Assembly (NCBI RefSeq): GCF_025698545.1
Contig: NC_068566.1
Location: 41,829,192 to 41,893,191 of the forward strand
Reading direction: 5' to 3'
Length of the DNA: 64,000 nt
DNA from: Gossypium raimondii
Taxonomy: Eukaryota; Streptophyta; Magnoliopsida; Malvales; Malvaceae
Program-made: the position numbers and the translations under genes
Shown: positions 48,716-61,199 of the stretch, piece by piece
Position numbering within the stretch: position 1 is the first letter of the stretch
How the letters are laid out: each line of letters starts with the position of its first letter
The notes under the pieces: model-generated
The model's database searches: none
What the model was told of the DNA's origin: nothing
The model's input: the letters and a program-made list of their open reading frames with translations, nothing else

Positions 48716-51295
48716 TGTAACAACCCAATACTTGACTCGATTGTTGGATCCAAGCTACAAGGTGCCACATTTGTTGTCGAAGCAACTATATTCAATAATA
48801 TTCAATCGAACATCTTTATACATCTAAATATAAATGATTCGTGCATATTATATAATATGTTTTCAATTTTAGGGTTTATACGAGCTTATGGAGGCTCTTT
48901 TTCTAACCCTGTAACACCTCGATACCCGAATCGATTACCCGTTCTAAGTTACAAAGTGTCACATTCATTGTCGAAGCAACTATATTCTAATTACATTCAT
49001 TTTCAAATCATTAAACATTCAAAAGTAATTAAAAACATGTGTATAATACAATACATTATCATTTATAGGTTTTATAAGGGCTTACAAAAGCCCTTTTGCT
49101 AACCCGAGGTCATAAAAGGACCTATTTGTAAGGATTCTAAAATTTTGGGTTGAAAACTTACTATTTTGTGCTCGTCATTACTTCACAGCAACAACATTAC
49201 CACAAGAACCTTGCTTTGTTTCTCGTTGTGGCGTTAAAAGTTTGTCGTTGTCGTGGCGTTAAAAGAAACCTAAAATTTCTTATATAAATTTCATACAACC
49301 AATTCACATATTCCACTCCAACTAGAACCCACTTCAACACAAGACCAACACATTAACAAGAATTATACCATATATGTAACTTAACATTTGAGACTTTTAG
49401 CATAAGTTTCGTAGGTACATGCCCAAAAGACCAAAATGAGCCACTCTATGCAAACTTTGTTAGGTCAAAAACGATAATTTGGATGCTGACTTCAAGTTCT
49501 GGGGCTACGAGAAATACCTAAACTTACGCACGGAGAAAACAAACCATACATTGAGCAATAAGGATTAGTGGTACATATATAATTCAATGTATATAAACAA
49601 ATGAATTAACAGTTCTACTCAAGCCTATACATTTATATCTATATGCATACACCATCCAACCAATTTGTTTTTGTTACCAACTTACCATCATCAACCTAAA
49701 TACATAAATTTGCATATATTACATACCAATTCATTTTAATCATTTATAGTATGTATGAACACTTCAATTTACTTATGATTAACAACTTTTCAAACATACC
49801 AAAATCAAGTATTCAATTATAAGACGTTTCCTTCCATAAATCCCTTATAATATCACATTTTCACATGTTCTGGGAGTTCATAAACTCATTCATATTTGTC
49901 CCGGCCCATAGGGCTCGGTTTCATCTAATTTGCATACTCAGATGTGTAAATTTTACATATCATTCGCATTAAAACACAAGTTATTCCAATGATATCAATT
50001 TATAACATTTTTATATAATTTTTCGAGTTTACATTTTGTAACCCCTATTAATTTGACTCGGACTTAGACGGATACACGGATTGTCCAACCAACACACCAA
50101 ATTGGCATCGAAGTGCATTATCGAATAAACTAAAGTAAAATAACTAACACGTAATGAGCATATTGGCACACGAAGCGTACGCTAACACAAGAAGTGCATC
50201 CTGGCACACGAGGTGCATCCCAGTGCATAACCCGTACATAAATCAATTCTATGGCATGCCAACTATATCCGACTCACCCAACTAGTTAATAAGGTACCAA
50301 TATTCAATTCATTTTTACAATTTAGTACGCATATCATTTCTCAATCATTTTCACTATCAAAACTCAAATCAACAATACATGACATATTATTCCATACATT
50401 TTCATACAATTTCCATATCACATGCCATATTTAGACAATTATTGTTATTTTACATTTCATTCATTTTAGTCCTCTATTGCGAAAACTCAAAATCAAGCTC
50501 AGTCCAATAGCTTATATCATTACTATATACTTACCTTGATACTCTCGTATGCATGTAACATGAAAATGCAAGAAAATTGTATGACTTTAAATTATAAATG
50601 TACAAACCAGAATTTTCGACTACTCATCAACTACTTTCATTTTTCAGCTGCTTATTTTAATTTGTTTTAATCCACATTTAATTAAGCCTAATGATATCTG
50701 TCAACATCATCAACTATCCACTATCAACATCATCCACTATCCACATTTAATTAAACATTGATTATCGAAGCTAATTTTCAACCATTACGCTTTCAAAAGC
50801 CACCAAAATTTCATACAATGCATGAGTTTTAACTTTAGGACTCAAAACCAACTACATGAACACACGCAACCACAATTTCTAAACATTAGCACAAGAACAT
50901 ATCACATACAACTTAACCATTTGAAACATTTAGATTATAGTCTCTAGGTACATGCAACAAAACCAAAATGAACAAACTATACAAACTTTGTTGAGTCAAA
51001 AATAGTAGTCTGGATGCTGAATTCAATTCCCGGGGCTTCGAGAGGTACCTAAACCTGTGCATGGAACAAACAACCATATGCTGAGCGATAAATCTTAATG
51101 GTACTTTCATGATTCAAGATAATATAACATAAAGTAACATTTATGACAAGCTATGATATTTATAATCTCAATGCCTACTAATATATATTCTATATTTTAA
51201 CATAAGTATATAATCAATTACATATGAAGGTATACTATTATCAAGGCAAACCAATTCAACGTCATGGCAAAAGAATGATCAAATTTGTAACACCC
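48716..51295. mobile_element. nested LTR fragments starting TGTAACAACCC and TGTAACACCTC
   Basis: Two closely spaced related starts at 48716 and 48910 share GTCGAAGCAACTATATTC about 60 bp in. One copy has therefore inserted close to, or duplicated, the start of the other. The segment 50050-50290 (ACTCGGACTTAGACGGATAC, GGCATGCCAACTATATCCGA) is related in direct orientation to 52825-53080 of the next unit. No coding motifs. Confidence 0.5.
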
Positions 51296-54200
51296 CATAC
51301 CAGGTCCAGTCGTTGAACCCGAGCTATAAGATTATACAAGCAAAAACAGAACAATTGATTACATTTCATAGTTTAAAATATCAATTCAATATCAATTTAT
51401 TCATATATAATCAAGTGCAACATGCAATTCAATCAATTTCGAGTTTATATCGAGTTTACGAAAACTTAAAACCAACCTGGTATCAATTAAGGATCAAATC
51501 GAAAGAAAAACAAAAAGGTAGGAAAATTTTACAAATAAGGGTCATATGGCCATGTTCCCTAACTGTGTGAAAGGCTGAGGCTATGTGGGATGGGACACAC
51601 GGTAGTGTGGGCAAGCCATGTAATAGCCTGAATTCATGTGGAGCTAGACTCACACGGCCGTGCGAACAAATTGTGTAACTTACTAACGTCATGTGGGTCA
51701 AAGTGCAAAATTTCAAAAGATGTCACACAGTCGTGTCGTTAGGCCTTGTAACAGATTGTGGCTGTGTGCACCAAAATTACCTTAAATGTGCAGACCACAC
51801 GACCGTGCCATATACCCGTGAATGGCACACGGTTGTGTGCCAGGGTGTGTCTACTTGTAGAAACCTTCCAAAACAAGCCTTTAAACCTAATTCACTTATG
51901 CCTCAAGCAACATATTATACCAATTCTCACCACATTCAAAAGTATTAATGTCATGTCAAAAATATCACTTATAACAATCAACCTAAGTGCCTAACCAATA
52001 TGCCACATTTGGCACATCAATCCAACAATTCAAGTTCAAACATAACATCATATTCAAATTAATCCAATATACCTTTTAAGGCACCTCAAAACAATTAACA
52101 TGGCATACATCATTTGACCATTTTAAACACCTTATAACAATGATTTAATATCAACTATACAAGCATGCTCAAAGCCTTACCAAAAGCATTCAAACCTAAC
52201 ATGCACATACCATTCATTTAATAAGCATATTTCAAGCATATTACCTTATTAACTTGTAAGCAAAAATACCAACCAATTCAACAAGACAACATTGCCATCA
52301 CTCACATATATATATAAGCATATACACAAGATTCTCAAAATGCCAACAAAAATCTAAAATAAACATTGTCTAACCAATAACTCCGTAGGTAAATGCCATG
52401 ACCAAAATAAACTATCACCAACACTTGAGTCTAGGATTGTCGCTGGATGCTGAAGTCAACGATCAAATCAAAAAGCACCTAACCTGCACACGGAAAACAA
52501 AATAGTACGCTGAGTATACTCAGTGATATTTCTATGATCCGAACATTTAAACAATATATAATACATTCAAATGCATGAGTTAAAAATAATAGATGATATG
52601 CAAATCAACATGTAAACTTTCACTTCTTCATAGCTTCATTAACCAATATTACAAATGTACTAATATGAAACATTACACCACCATTTCATATTCATTGAGA
52701 TATCAAGCACTAATATCCCATTTCATCTCAATTTCCATTGTATGCATTCAAAAATCATAATCATCTTTATTTTAATTTGTTTCACATGTCGTAATTCTGA
52801 TTCTAATTTTTTTATTTTCCCTATTAACATGACTTGGGCTCAGACGGATACGCGAATCCAACTAACACACCAATTTGGCACCCAGTGCCTATCGAATAAA
52901 TTCGAAATAATAAGTTGCACCCTGCTCGCCAATAAAAAATGACAAATAGATGTGCTAAGCATTGGTCGATATAACTGACAAATGGGGTGCTCAGCACTCC
53001 CTGACATGTAATTGTATAACCTTGAACTCTTCCTATCCTATGACATGCCAATTATATCCAACTCTACCCGAACAGTTAACAGGGTAACAATTTTTCACAT
53101 TCATTTATAACCAAGTCTTCATTTCAACTTCATAATCACAATCAACCAATCCATAATTCCTATATATAATAGCAAAGTTAATCACAACATTAACACAATT
53201 TCATATTTTAAATAATATTTAATATTTTTGAATCTATTCAATTCAATCCTTAATACAAATAACCAATTCAATCACATCATTTCAAGTTAATGAATTATAA
53301 CTCACCTTATGAACTTACCATACAATGCAATGTAAAAATGCAACAATTGAGATAGTTCGAATTATAGAAACACAATTCGTAAACTTCAAGTTATTCATTG
53401 ACAACTTTATCTTTTCCTTTCTTTTTCGAGAGATTCAGGTCGATGTTAGCTATGGATTAAAACAAACATACAAAATTATCAATACATAATCAAATTCACA
53501 TTTAATTGCTAATTTATGTAAATTTTACATTTTATTCAATTTAGTCCCTAAAATCGAGATTAATATATCTTTTAATCTAAAACCCATATTGTCAACCTAT
53601 TTTCATTATATTCCTTCTAAGACTTCCTATATCTTATTTCTACCACAAATTTTAAATTTTGTGCACTTTAGTCCCTATTGAACAAAACCATCAATTTACT
53701 TTACAATTTAGTCATTTATCAACTCTAAACTTAAAATCTATTAAATTAACACATAAAGCTTCAATTATTCATCCATGGCAACATTCTCAATCTTTAACAG
53801 TACCAAAAAATATGACATGGGTCACCTAACTAATTGAAATAAAAATCATATAAAAATATGACATGTGTCAACTATCGGGATTCCAAAAATATAAAAATTA
53901 TAAGAAAAGGACTAAATTGAACTAACCAAATGAAGCTTTGAAAATAGAAACCCTAAGGTTGTGGGTTCTTCTTTCTCCCTTTGATATTTCAATGTCGAAA
54001 GAATGAAAAGAACATTGGCTTTCTCTTCCACTAAGTGTTTTTGTTTTTATTTTATTTACCTTTCTGATTTTATATGATATAAAATAAATTTTAACTAAGT
54101 TTATACATTACTAATAATGATATGCTTTAAGCCATTGTCCCACATTAAGCTTTAAATGGTAAAATTGTTATTTTAGGCCTTAAATCATTTTCCAATCAAG

Positions 54201-54409
54201 AGATCCTTAAGATATTAACTTTTGACACTTTTACAATTTAGTCCCTATACCCTAATTAAGCACTAATTCGACAAAATTGCTCGACCAATTTTCAATTCAC
54301 TTTTAAAATAACTCTGTACATATTTAATAAAAATATTTATAAGTCCAATTTATGGAAATATATTTCCAAAACCACACTTTCTAACATCACTGACTTTCAG
54401 GTCGTTACA
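51296..54409. mobile_element. 3.1-kb solo LTR (TGTAACACCCC...GTCGTTACA) with near-perfect target duplication
   Basis: It starts TGTAACACCCCATACC and ends AGGTCGTTACA. The flanks are AAATT (51291-51295) and AAATC (54410-54414), a 5-bp duplication with one change. There is no internal region, primer-binding site or pol, so it is best read as a solo LTR left by recombination. It carries a palindrome array (51596-51839). Confidence 0.6.
51596..51839. repeat. five degenerate CACACGGNCGTGTG palindromes
   Basis: Copies at 51596-51609, 51651-51664, 51724-51737, 51796-51809 and 51826-51839 read CACACGGTAGTGTG, CACACGGCCGTGCG, CACACAGTCGTGTC, CACACGACCGTGCC and CACACGGTTGTGTG. Another, CACACGATCGTGTG, lies at about 56878-56891 in the next LTR. 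Confidence 0.75.
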
Positions 54410-54414
54410 AAATC

Positions 54415-54916
54415 CAATTACATATACCAAAACCTATCTTAAGGCCTTTAGCTATCAATACCAATTCACAATTTAAAACATTCATAATCCATTCATTTTG
54501 ACATTCAATATCAAGTTCATTTCATATCAAAATTCGTTTAATATATCGTTCGAACATCTTTCTGGAGCTATCAACTCATCTGTATTCATTTCGGTACTAT
54601 ATTCTATTATTAATCTATTTCATTACTTTTTAAGCTTTCCAATTTCAAATATAATGTTATGCCCAATGGAACCTTAGTAAAACGAACTCAGATACACAAG
54701 TAAACTACATTACACCAGATAGCTCATAAGAGCTTTAACTACACCACACTAGAGCATCGAAGTGCAAAGCCCATAGACATCAAATGCATTCTCATATGTA
54801 TAAACATCCCTCCACCACACCAAGGTTTTCGTAGAGACATATAATACTCGATGATCGGCAACAAATGCTGGATCCCGATATAATCTGTAATGATCTCCGT
54901 ATAATCTCACCCATAC
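54415..54916. mobile_element. remnant of an older LTR interrupted by the two flanking solo LTRs
   Basis: The sequence continues on the far side of the next element: 54661-54916 plus 62198-~62290 together match the reverse complement of ~48170-48490. It is therefore the host copy into which the TGTAACGCC element inserted. Confidence 0.5.
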
Positions 54917-54973
54917 TGTAACGCCTCAAAATTTTAGTATTTGAATTATTAGAATTTGTCAAAGTAATTAATT

Positions 54974-55026
54974 TGGTTTAGTGGTTAAATGTTGTGCTTG
55001 TGTGTGAGAGGTTTCAAGTTTGAATC
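54974..55026 (+). repeat. tRNA-like A-box/B-box sequence inside the LTR start
   Basis: TGGTTTAGTGG (54974-54984) resembles a polymerase III A box. GTTTCAAGTTTGAATC (55011-55026) resembles a B box (GGTTCGANTC) and lies at a tRNA-like distance. It may be an embedded SINE head or a tRNA-derived piece captured by the LTR family. Transcription is not implied. Confidence 0.45.
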
Positions 55027-55151
55027 TCGTTTTTGAAAAATTGAATTAATTTTTGTCTTGACTCTCCTTTACCCTCATTGACTCAAGAAATGGGAAAACT
55101 CAAATTCCCATAAGATGATTAGGGGAGTAACTAACTAGATTAGTTGGTTTT

Positions 55152-55217
55152 GGTGGGGATATTATACTTTTATTTTTGTTTCTTTTAAAATAGAAAAAAA
55201 TATAATAAATATTATTT
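55152..55217. repeat. left copy of a ~65-bp direct repeat bounding the plastid insert
   Basis: It begins GGTGGGGATATTATACTTTT. It is repeated with about four differences at 56121-56185. The two copies lie on either side of a ~0.9-kb segment with atpF sequence. The material after the right copy (CCCTAATTTTCTC) continues the LTR. Confidence 0.8.
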
Positions 55218-55379
55218 ATCGATGACCTATGTATAAAGGAGAAGAATTCTTTGAATTTGAAGAAAAAAAAAAGAAACAACGTTCTTGACAAATTACAATT
55301 ATACACTATACAATTCTAAGTACAATTAGAAATTCCAAATTATGTGTAAATTATTTATTTATTATTTATTATACTTTTA

Positions 55380-56060
55380 GTTTTTCGATATATTTTCTAT
55401 TTTGGTCGGAAGAATCCTCCGAATATTACGGTCTTGGATTAGTAATCGGTTCGATATTTTGGAATATGAATAGAGATGAGAGGGATAGGGTAAGCTCATT
55501 ACTTTAGAAAAAAAGATATTAGGAATTAATTCCCAATAAATAAGAAATAATTAAGCGTGAGAGCCAAATGAATCGAAAGGTTCATGTTTGGTTCGAAAGG
55601 ATCATGGAATTTTGAAATAAAAAATGAATGGAAAGATAATCTACTTTCATTAAGTGATTTATTAGATAATCGAAAAGAGGATCTTGAATACTATTCAAAT
55701 TCGAAGAACTACGAGGGCCTATTGAGCAATTTGGAAAAAGCCCTACCACTTACTTAAAAGTAGAAATAGAGGCGGATCAGTTTCGAGTGAATGGATACTC
55801 TGAGATAGAACGAGAAAAATTGAATTTGATTAATTCAACTTATAAGATTTTTGAACAATTAGAAAATTACAAAAGTGAAACCATTTATTTTGAACAACAA
55901 AGAGCAATTAATCAAGTCCGACAATGGGTTTTCCAACAAGCTTTACAAGGAGCTCTAGGAACTCTGAATAGTACTTTAAACAATGAGTTACATTTATGCA
56001 CCATTAGTGCTAATATTGGCTTGTTTGAGGTGATAAAAGAAATAACTGATTAGCCCTTTT
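55380..56060 (+). pseudogene. atpF: plastid-derived atpF fragment in nuclear DNA (NUPT): intron 3' part and exon 2
   Basis: atpF encodes subunit b (I) of the chloroplast ATP synthase. Exon 2 runs 55650-56053. It starts LSDLLDNRK and ends [60 protein letters not shown] and TAG. The middle part (~55676-55775) is frame-broken by small deletions. The sequence just upstream is the end of the atpF group II intron: a domain-V-like hairpin at 55561-55594 (GAGCC..AATCGAAAGGTT..GGTTC). Exon 1 is absent. The changes (for example R to W in VRQWVFQ) and the nuclear LTR surroundings show it is a non-functional nuclear copy. Confidence 0.92.
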
Positions 56061-56120
56061 CTTTTACCTTTTACTATATTGTAGATTGTAGGCATTATTT
56101 TTTTTCTTCCAAAAAATAAT

Positions 56121-56185
56121 GGTGGGGATATTATCATTTTATTTTTGTTTCTTTTAAAATAGAAAAAATATAATAAAGATTATTT
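56121..56185. repeat. right copy of the ~65-bp direct repeat bounding the plastid insert
   Basis: It begins GGTGGGGATATTATCATTTT and pairs with 55152-55217. Differences are a CA/AC swap, one base in an A-run and one substitution near the end. Confidence 0.8.
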
Positions 56186-58017
56186 CCCTAATTTTCTCAT
56201 TAGTGTTGTTTCTTTCTCCCCTCTTTTCCACATTTCTGTTTTTTTTTTCAATTCCTTTTGTTGTTGACCAAAATTACTTTTTCTCTACCGTCTTCTTCCT
56301 TTGGTCATTCCTTTCTTTTTCTTGATTATACTCTTCTGTTAATGACGCTTTGATTTTTATCCTACTTGATTCTCCTCTCTTTTGTCGTTTTTTGCTTTTG
56401 TCTTTCTTCTATTTAAGCCTCGAGTTCCGTGTGTCCGATTCCTTCTAATTTGCTGCTAGTTGTGTGTGTTTCAGAATGTCAGTATTGTTGTATAGTTTTT
56501 GGTTATGGTAGTTCGTTTTTTGTTAAGGGTTGTTTTGATTTTGGAGGAAAATTTGGTTTTGTTAGGTGATAATAGTGAAATATGTAGTTTGCCAATGATT
56601 TAGTTTTTGTTTAATTGGGAAGTTTCGAGGTAAGCAATCGAATGTCAATCTTGGGGATTGTTTTACTAAGATATATATACCGAATTCAAGTTTTGATTTT
56701 TAATAATCGACATTAATTGGTTTGTTTTAATCGATGATTTTAGGGTCTAGAAGGGTATTGGATCATCGTTTATCAAAAACCCAAAAAACAATGAATGATG
56801 GGATGCCGAAAAGTGGAATGTCGACGCCACACAGTCATGTAAGCGATACGATCTGGGTCAATTGGGCCGTGTAGGCCACACGATCGTGTGATCCCATTTT
56901 TTGAAAATTTCGCTTAGGCTCGTATTGTAGTGTGATTCGTAATTAGCCACTCTGCAAGGTTCATACTGTATAAATAGGACTTAAAAACATAATATTTGAT
57001 AGTATACTACTGTATGTAATGTGGATATGGTATGTGAAATATATGTTATTTGTATTTTGATAATTCTGATAGCATGTCTTATGTGAAAAGCATGCATGTC
57101 ATATGAGCATATGTTATTTGTTACTATCTGTATAAGCATTGGGGTGGGATATTGATGTGACAGAGGAAGTGTAGGCAATTTATAATCTACCCTATCTGGT
57201 TGTAAAAACCACATATATCTATACTGGTGGCTTAGCCACGTTTATCTGTTTTTGGCAGTTTACCGCGTACTATATCTGGCAGCTTGATTGCACTATTCTA
57301 AAAAGTGACATACACTCACTTATAAGTGTATGGGGTTGGATGAGTATTTAATACCCTATTTGGTATGTGAGGATGGACGATGATGGTGTGTAGCGGTTGG
57401 GGGTAGGATATGATTATGCATCTGAATATGTATCTGATTTTGTATCTGTATCTGATTATGAAAGTACATATGATTTTGTATCTGATTATATATCTTTAAA
57501 TTTATGTGTATCTGATCTATTGCTCGGGATGTGTTACACACTAAGCTTGTAAGCTCACTTTCTATTTGTTTTTCTCTCAAGTAACCAGCAAACTTAGGAT
57601 CGGTCGATGTGCGGGAACTTGGACTAGTTTTACTAAAAATACGGTCATTAAAAGACTTTACATTTTAATAGACTTTCTAGGCTTGTGTTTGTTTTTGGAC
57701 TTTAATTTTCGTTTTTAAATTTCTTTATCGGATTTAGTAATTATTATATCTTAGATTGTAAAATTATATGTTTTATAAAACAAAGTCATGATTTTCAAAA
57801 TGATTCAACTTAGGAAAATTTCGTTGCAAATAGAAATAATCATTTAAATGGTTTCCCATAATAATATAAATGGTTTTAATGAGGATTTCTCCCTAAAACT
57901 AGAAAACGAATTATCAAGTTAGACATTGTTTTACCTTACGACTTCAAATTAGATTTTTGAGTTTTTCAAACGAGTAGGTGTGACTTCTCTAGATTTGGCC
58001 ATAACGTCCAGGCTGAG

Positions 58018-58993
58018 TGATACGGGGGTTGCGCGCGGACCAAGATCGAGTTGCCAAGTCACGGGAAACTCCTACGGAAAACCCTAAACAATCGATCTCG
58101 AAGCAAGCAGAAAATTAAAAGATTAGAATTTTGAATTTCGGATCTGAAATAAAATCCCCAAAATAGTAAAGAATCAAATTGAGAATAGAAATAAGTGTTA
58201 ATAAGGAATCTTGAAACCCTAGAGGAGATTGCGATTACGCCAATTGAACACCAAGATAGTTTTCCCAAATTTCGACAATCGATTTTACCCAAAAGAGTAT
58301 GGAAGAACCCTAGAAATTGGGGATTTTTTGGTGATTCCTTAAGATAGAAAAAGGTGAAAACACAATAAAAACAAAAAATAAATTAGATAAAGATTCAGTA
58401 TAGCGAAATAAAGAAAGAATTGATAGTAAGAAATTAAAAGATAAGTCCTAAGAAGCCTTGAAATCCGAAAGATCTCACAACTCCTTCAAACGGCTCTAAT
58501 CTCCCTCCAAAGAATATCAATGGCAAGAAGAAGGTTGAAGATGGCTCCCACAATCAAAAAGATTGTTAAAACAACTTAAAAGAAAACTCAAGAGAAAATC
58601 CTTGGAGAACTCAAAGAGAATTTTCACTCAAATCAAATCTGAAATTTTCAATGTAATTGTAATGTAATGTAGGGTGGTGGCCAATCCATATAAATAGGCC
58701 TTATAACTAGTCCTAATCTAATTAGAAAACTAAAATAAAATAAAAACTCCTAATTATTTTAATATGGAAATTCACCAAGGGTCTTTATTTGGGACTCGAC
58801 CTGAATATTTACATAAAAATTAAACTAAGTAAAAATAAATAAATAAATAAAAATAAAACTTTACAACTTGGGCCACTTTGACAATTTGGCACGATTTTCA
58901 ACTAAGTATGGGTGGATTTCTTGATTGGGCTTGGAATCTTCTTATTGGGCCTTGCCTTCAAGAATTTGGGTTGGGCCTTTGTGCCTCGTATCA
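58018..58993 (-). repeat. 3' LTR of the gypsy element (minus-strand sense)
   Basis: It starts TGATACGGGGG and ends CCTCGTATCA, matching 61200-62178 along its whole length. Confidence 0.9.
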
Positions 58994-59098
58994 TTCCCCT
59001 TCCTCAAAAAGATTAGTCCTCGAATCTGAAAAATCAAATGGGGACAAGTCAGCCATATTGAAAGATGGACATGTTTTAAAGCATTCAATCCTCTCAAA

Positions 59099-60458
59099 TT
59101 ATTTCCACAAACCATGAATAAATCGTGAGTAATAAATCAAATGGTAAACGTAATCGTCACAAGTAGGTATTTGAAAAGGTTCACACGGTTCACAGAGTTG
59201 CACAATCATACCATGCATTAATTGACGGACTATAGATTCACTCACACATGCATCATAAAAATTATCAAAAACAATAATCTTTTTATCAACCATCAAAATA
59301 TATAGATCATCAATAAATAAAATATGACAGTCAAGCATGTTTCGATCTAAGTGTTTTACAAAAATTAAATCATCAACATGATCTTTGTCACTATCTGAGG
59401 AGTACAAAGGTGTTTCAAAAGTTTCAAGCATCTTACCTTTATAATGAGAAGAATAAGGGTCGATTTTACCTTTTCCATTTAATACAAACCTTCGCTCATC
59501 GGGGGCATAGTGTAGTCGAAACTCCGTTGTTGAGTTAACCTTTGTCAAATGCAACTCAAACTTCATGTATAACCACAGAAACTTTTCGACATCCTTCTTC
59601 ATATGTGGCCAATGGAAGTGTTCTATCCCACGTAAAGGTGGTAAACCTTTAGGGGACTCACTAAAAAGATCCACATAATCCTGCAAAAGACATTGAAACA
59701 CACTAGGCAAATATCCATTAATGTTAGATAGAGATAAATAGTTTTGCCTAAACCTCACAAGGATACAAGGTTGTTTATTGAGTAGGGCTCTCCGCACATC
59801 TTTTTTTGTTCCAATCAATTTTTTCTCTCTAGTTTTGCCACTTGCGGATTCACTCACCTTTGGGCCATTTAAATTTTGACTTTTTTCACTACTAGCCTCT
59901 TTTCTCTCTGTCTTTTTAATTTTTCCTTTCTCCCTCACCCCTCACAAAATTTCATCATTTTTAATTGATCTTTATATACATCATTGGGATTTAAAGGAGC
60001 AAGAGTGAATTTTCGCCTTTAAACACAAGAGAGTATCTATTGAGCTTGCCTTGGTGTGTAACATCACGATCAAATTGCCAAGGTCGTCCAAGGAGCAAGT
60101 GTGCCACATGCATTGGGACCACATCACACCATACCTCATCCTCGTAATTCCAGAGCTTAAAAGTGATCAAGGACTGTTTTGTAACCTTAACTTCGAGCAT
60201 TCATTAAGCCACTTGAAGGTGATACGGCTTAGGGTGCTCGATACAAGGTAACTTTAAGGAATCCACCAAATAACTGCTAACTACATTTGAACAACTCCCA
60301 CTATCAATCATAAGTGAACATAAGTTACCTTTTATAAAACACCTAGAATGGAAAATATTGGTCCTTTGGTTATCACAATTGTCTCCCATTTGGATGTTAA
60401 GGGTGCGGAGCATCTTATTATTATTATTATTATTTTGGACTACCCGCAATACAAACAC
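59099..60458 (-). pseudogene. broken gypsy gag-pol remnant (protease; junction of pre-RT and integrase pieces)
   Basis: Three minus-strand frames in order. 60458-60204 has a CFIKGNLCSLMIDSGSCSNV segment, with the aspartic protease motif DSG. 60200-59991 has MHVAHLLLGRPWQFDRDVTH, the end of the protease/linker. 59938-59099 (279 codons) has the pre-RT motif GLPPLRGIEH joined directly to FHWPHMKKDVEKF, a piece of the integrase zinc-binding region, and then a shortened C-terminal part. Reverse transcriptase and RNase H are therefore deleted between GIEH and FHWPH. No gag capsid/nucleocapsid frame is recognisable. The element cannot replicate by itself. Confidence 0.8.
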
Positions 60459-61199
60459 TCAACACTCAAAAGAAAAATTAGCAAACCTCACCGTTAATCA
60501 CTCAAAAGAAAAATTCAAATTCTCAATGAGGTAGAATTCAATCTTGTGAGTTCTTTATTGGAGTTTATATCAACCAATTAGAGAGTGTGAACCAAACTAC
60601 CAAAGAATCCTAATTTGCACTAGGATGCCAAAAGCGGCGAGACACCAATTGATTTGTGTTGCACTGAGGAAGGATTGTGCACATGTTTAAATTCTACTAA
60701 CACAAGAAACAAGAAGGTGTTAGATATTGTAAAGGAAGAATAAAAGCAAACAAATGAAAACCTACAGCTAAGAATCAATAAAATTGCTGAAAAGAAAAAC
60801 CCAAAAAGCTGCAGAGTAACTTGACAACTTCGTTCGAGGTGTTCCCGATCTCAAAAAATCATGAAAATAAATCTGGAATGTCCTTAAATATTTAATTTTT
60901 GATCTGGAAAGTTTGGGCACTAAAATCAACCCGCTGAATATTTTTTTTAAAATTTTATTGGATTTCGTCTTTTTCAATTTTTGACTTTTTGACTGATTTT
61001 TTTATGGAATAATTGTTTTATATTCAATCACAGTGCCACAAATATGTATGTAAAATTTCAGATCAATTGGACAACGTTTACCCACTCAAATGAATTTTTT
61101 GAAAGATTTTTCCGGTAAACTGCTGTTTTTGCTTTAAAAATTGAGATCGGTTTAGAAATCAACCAAGAACACCCAAAACGCCCAAAATCTGATACCAAA

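Noticed and set aside
55787-56053. 88-codon plus-strand frame that looks like a functional atpF C-terminus
   Set aside because: It starts inside exon 2, the preceding part is frame-broken, exon 1 is missing and it lies in a nuclear LTR. It is a plastid-derived relic.
59099-59938. 279-codon frame as a cellular gene
   Set aside because: It lies between two matching LTRs and contains gypsy pol motifs (GLPPLRGIEH, FHWPHMKKDVEKF).
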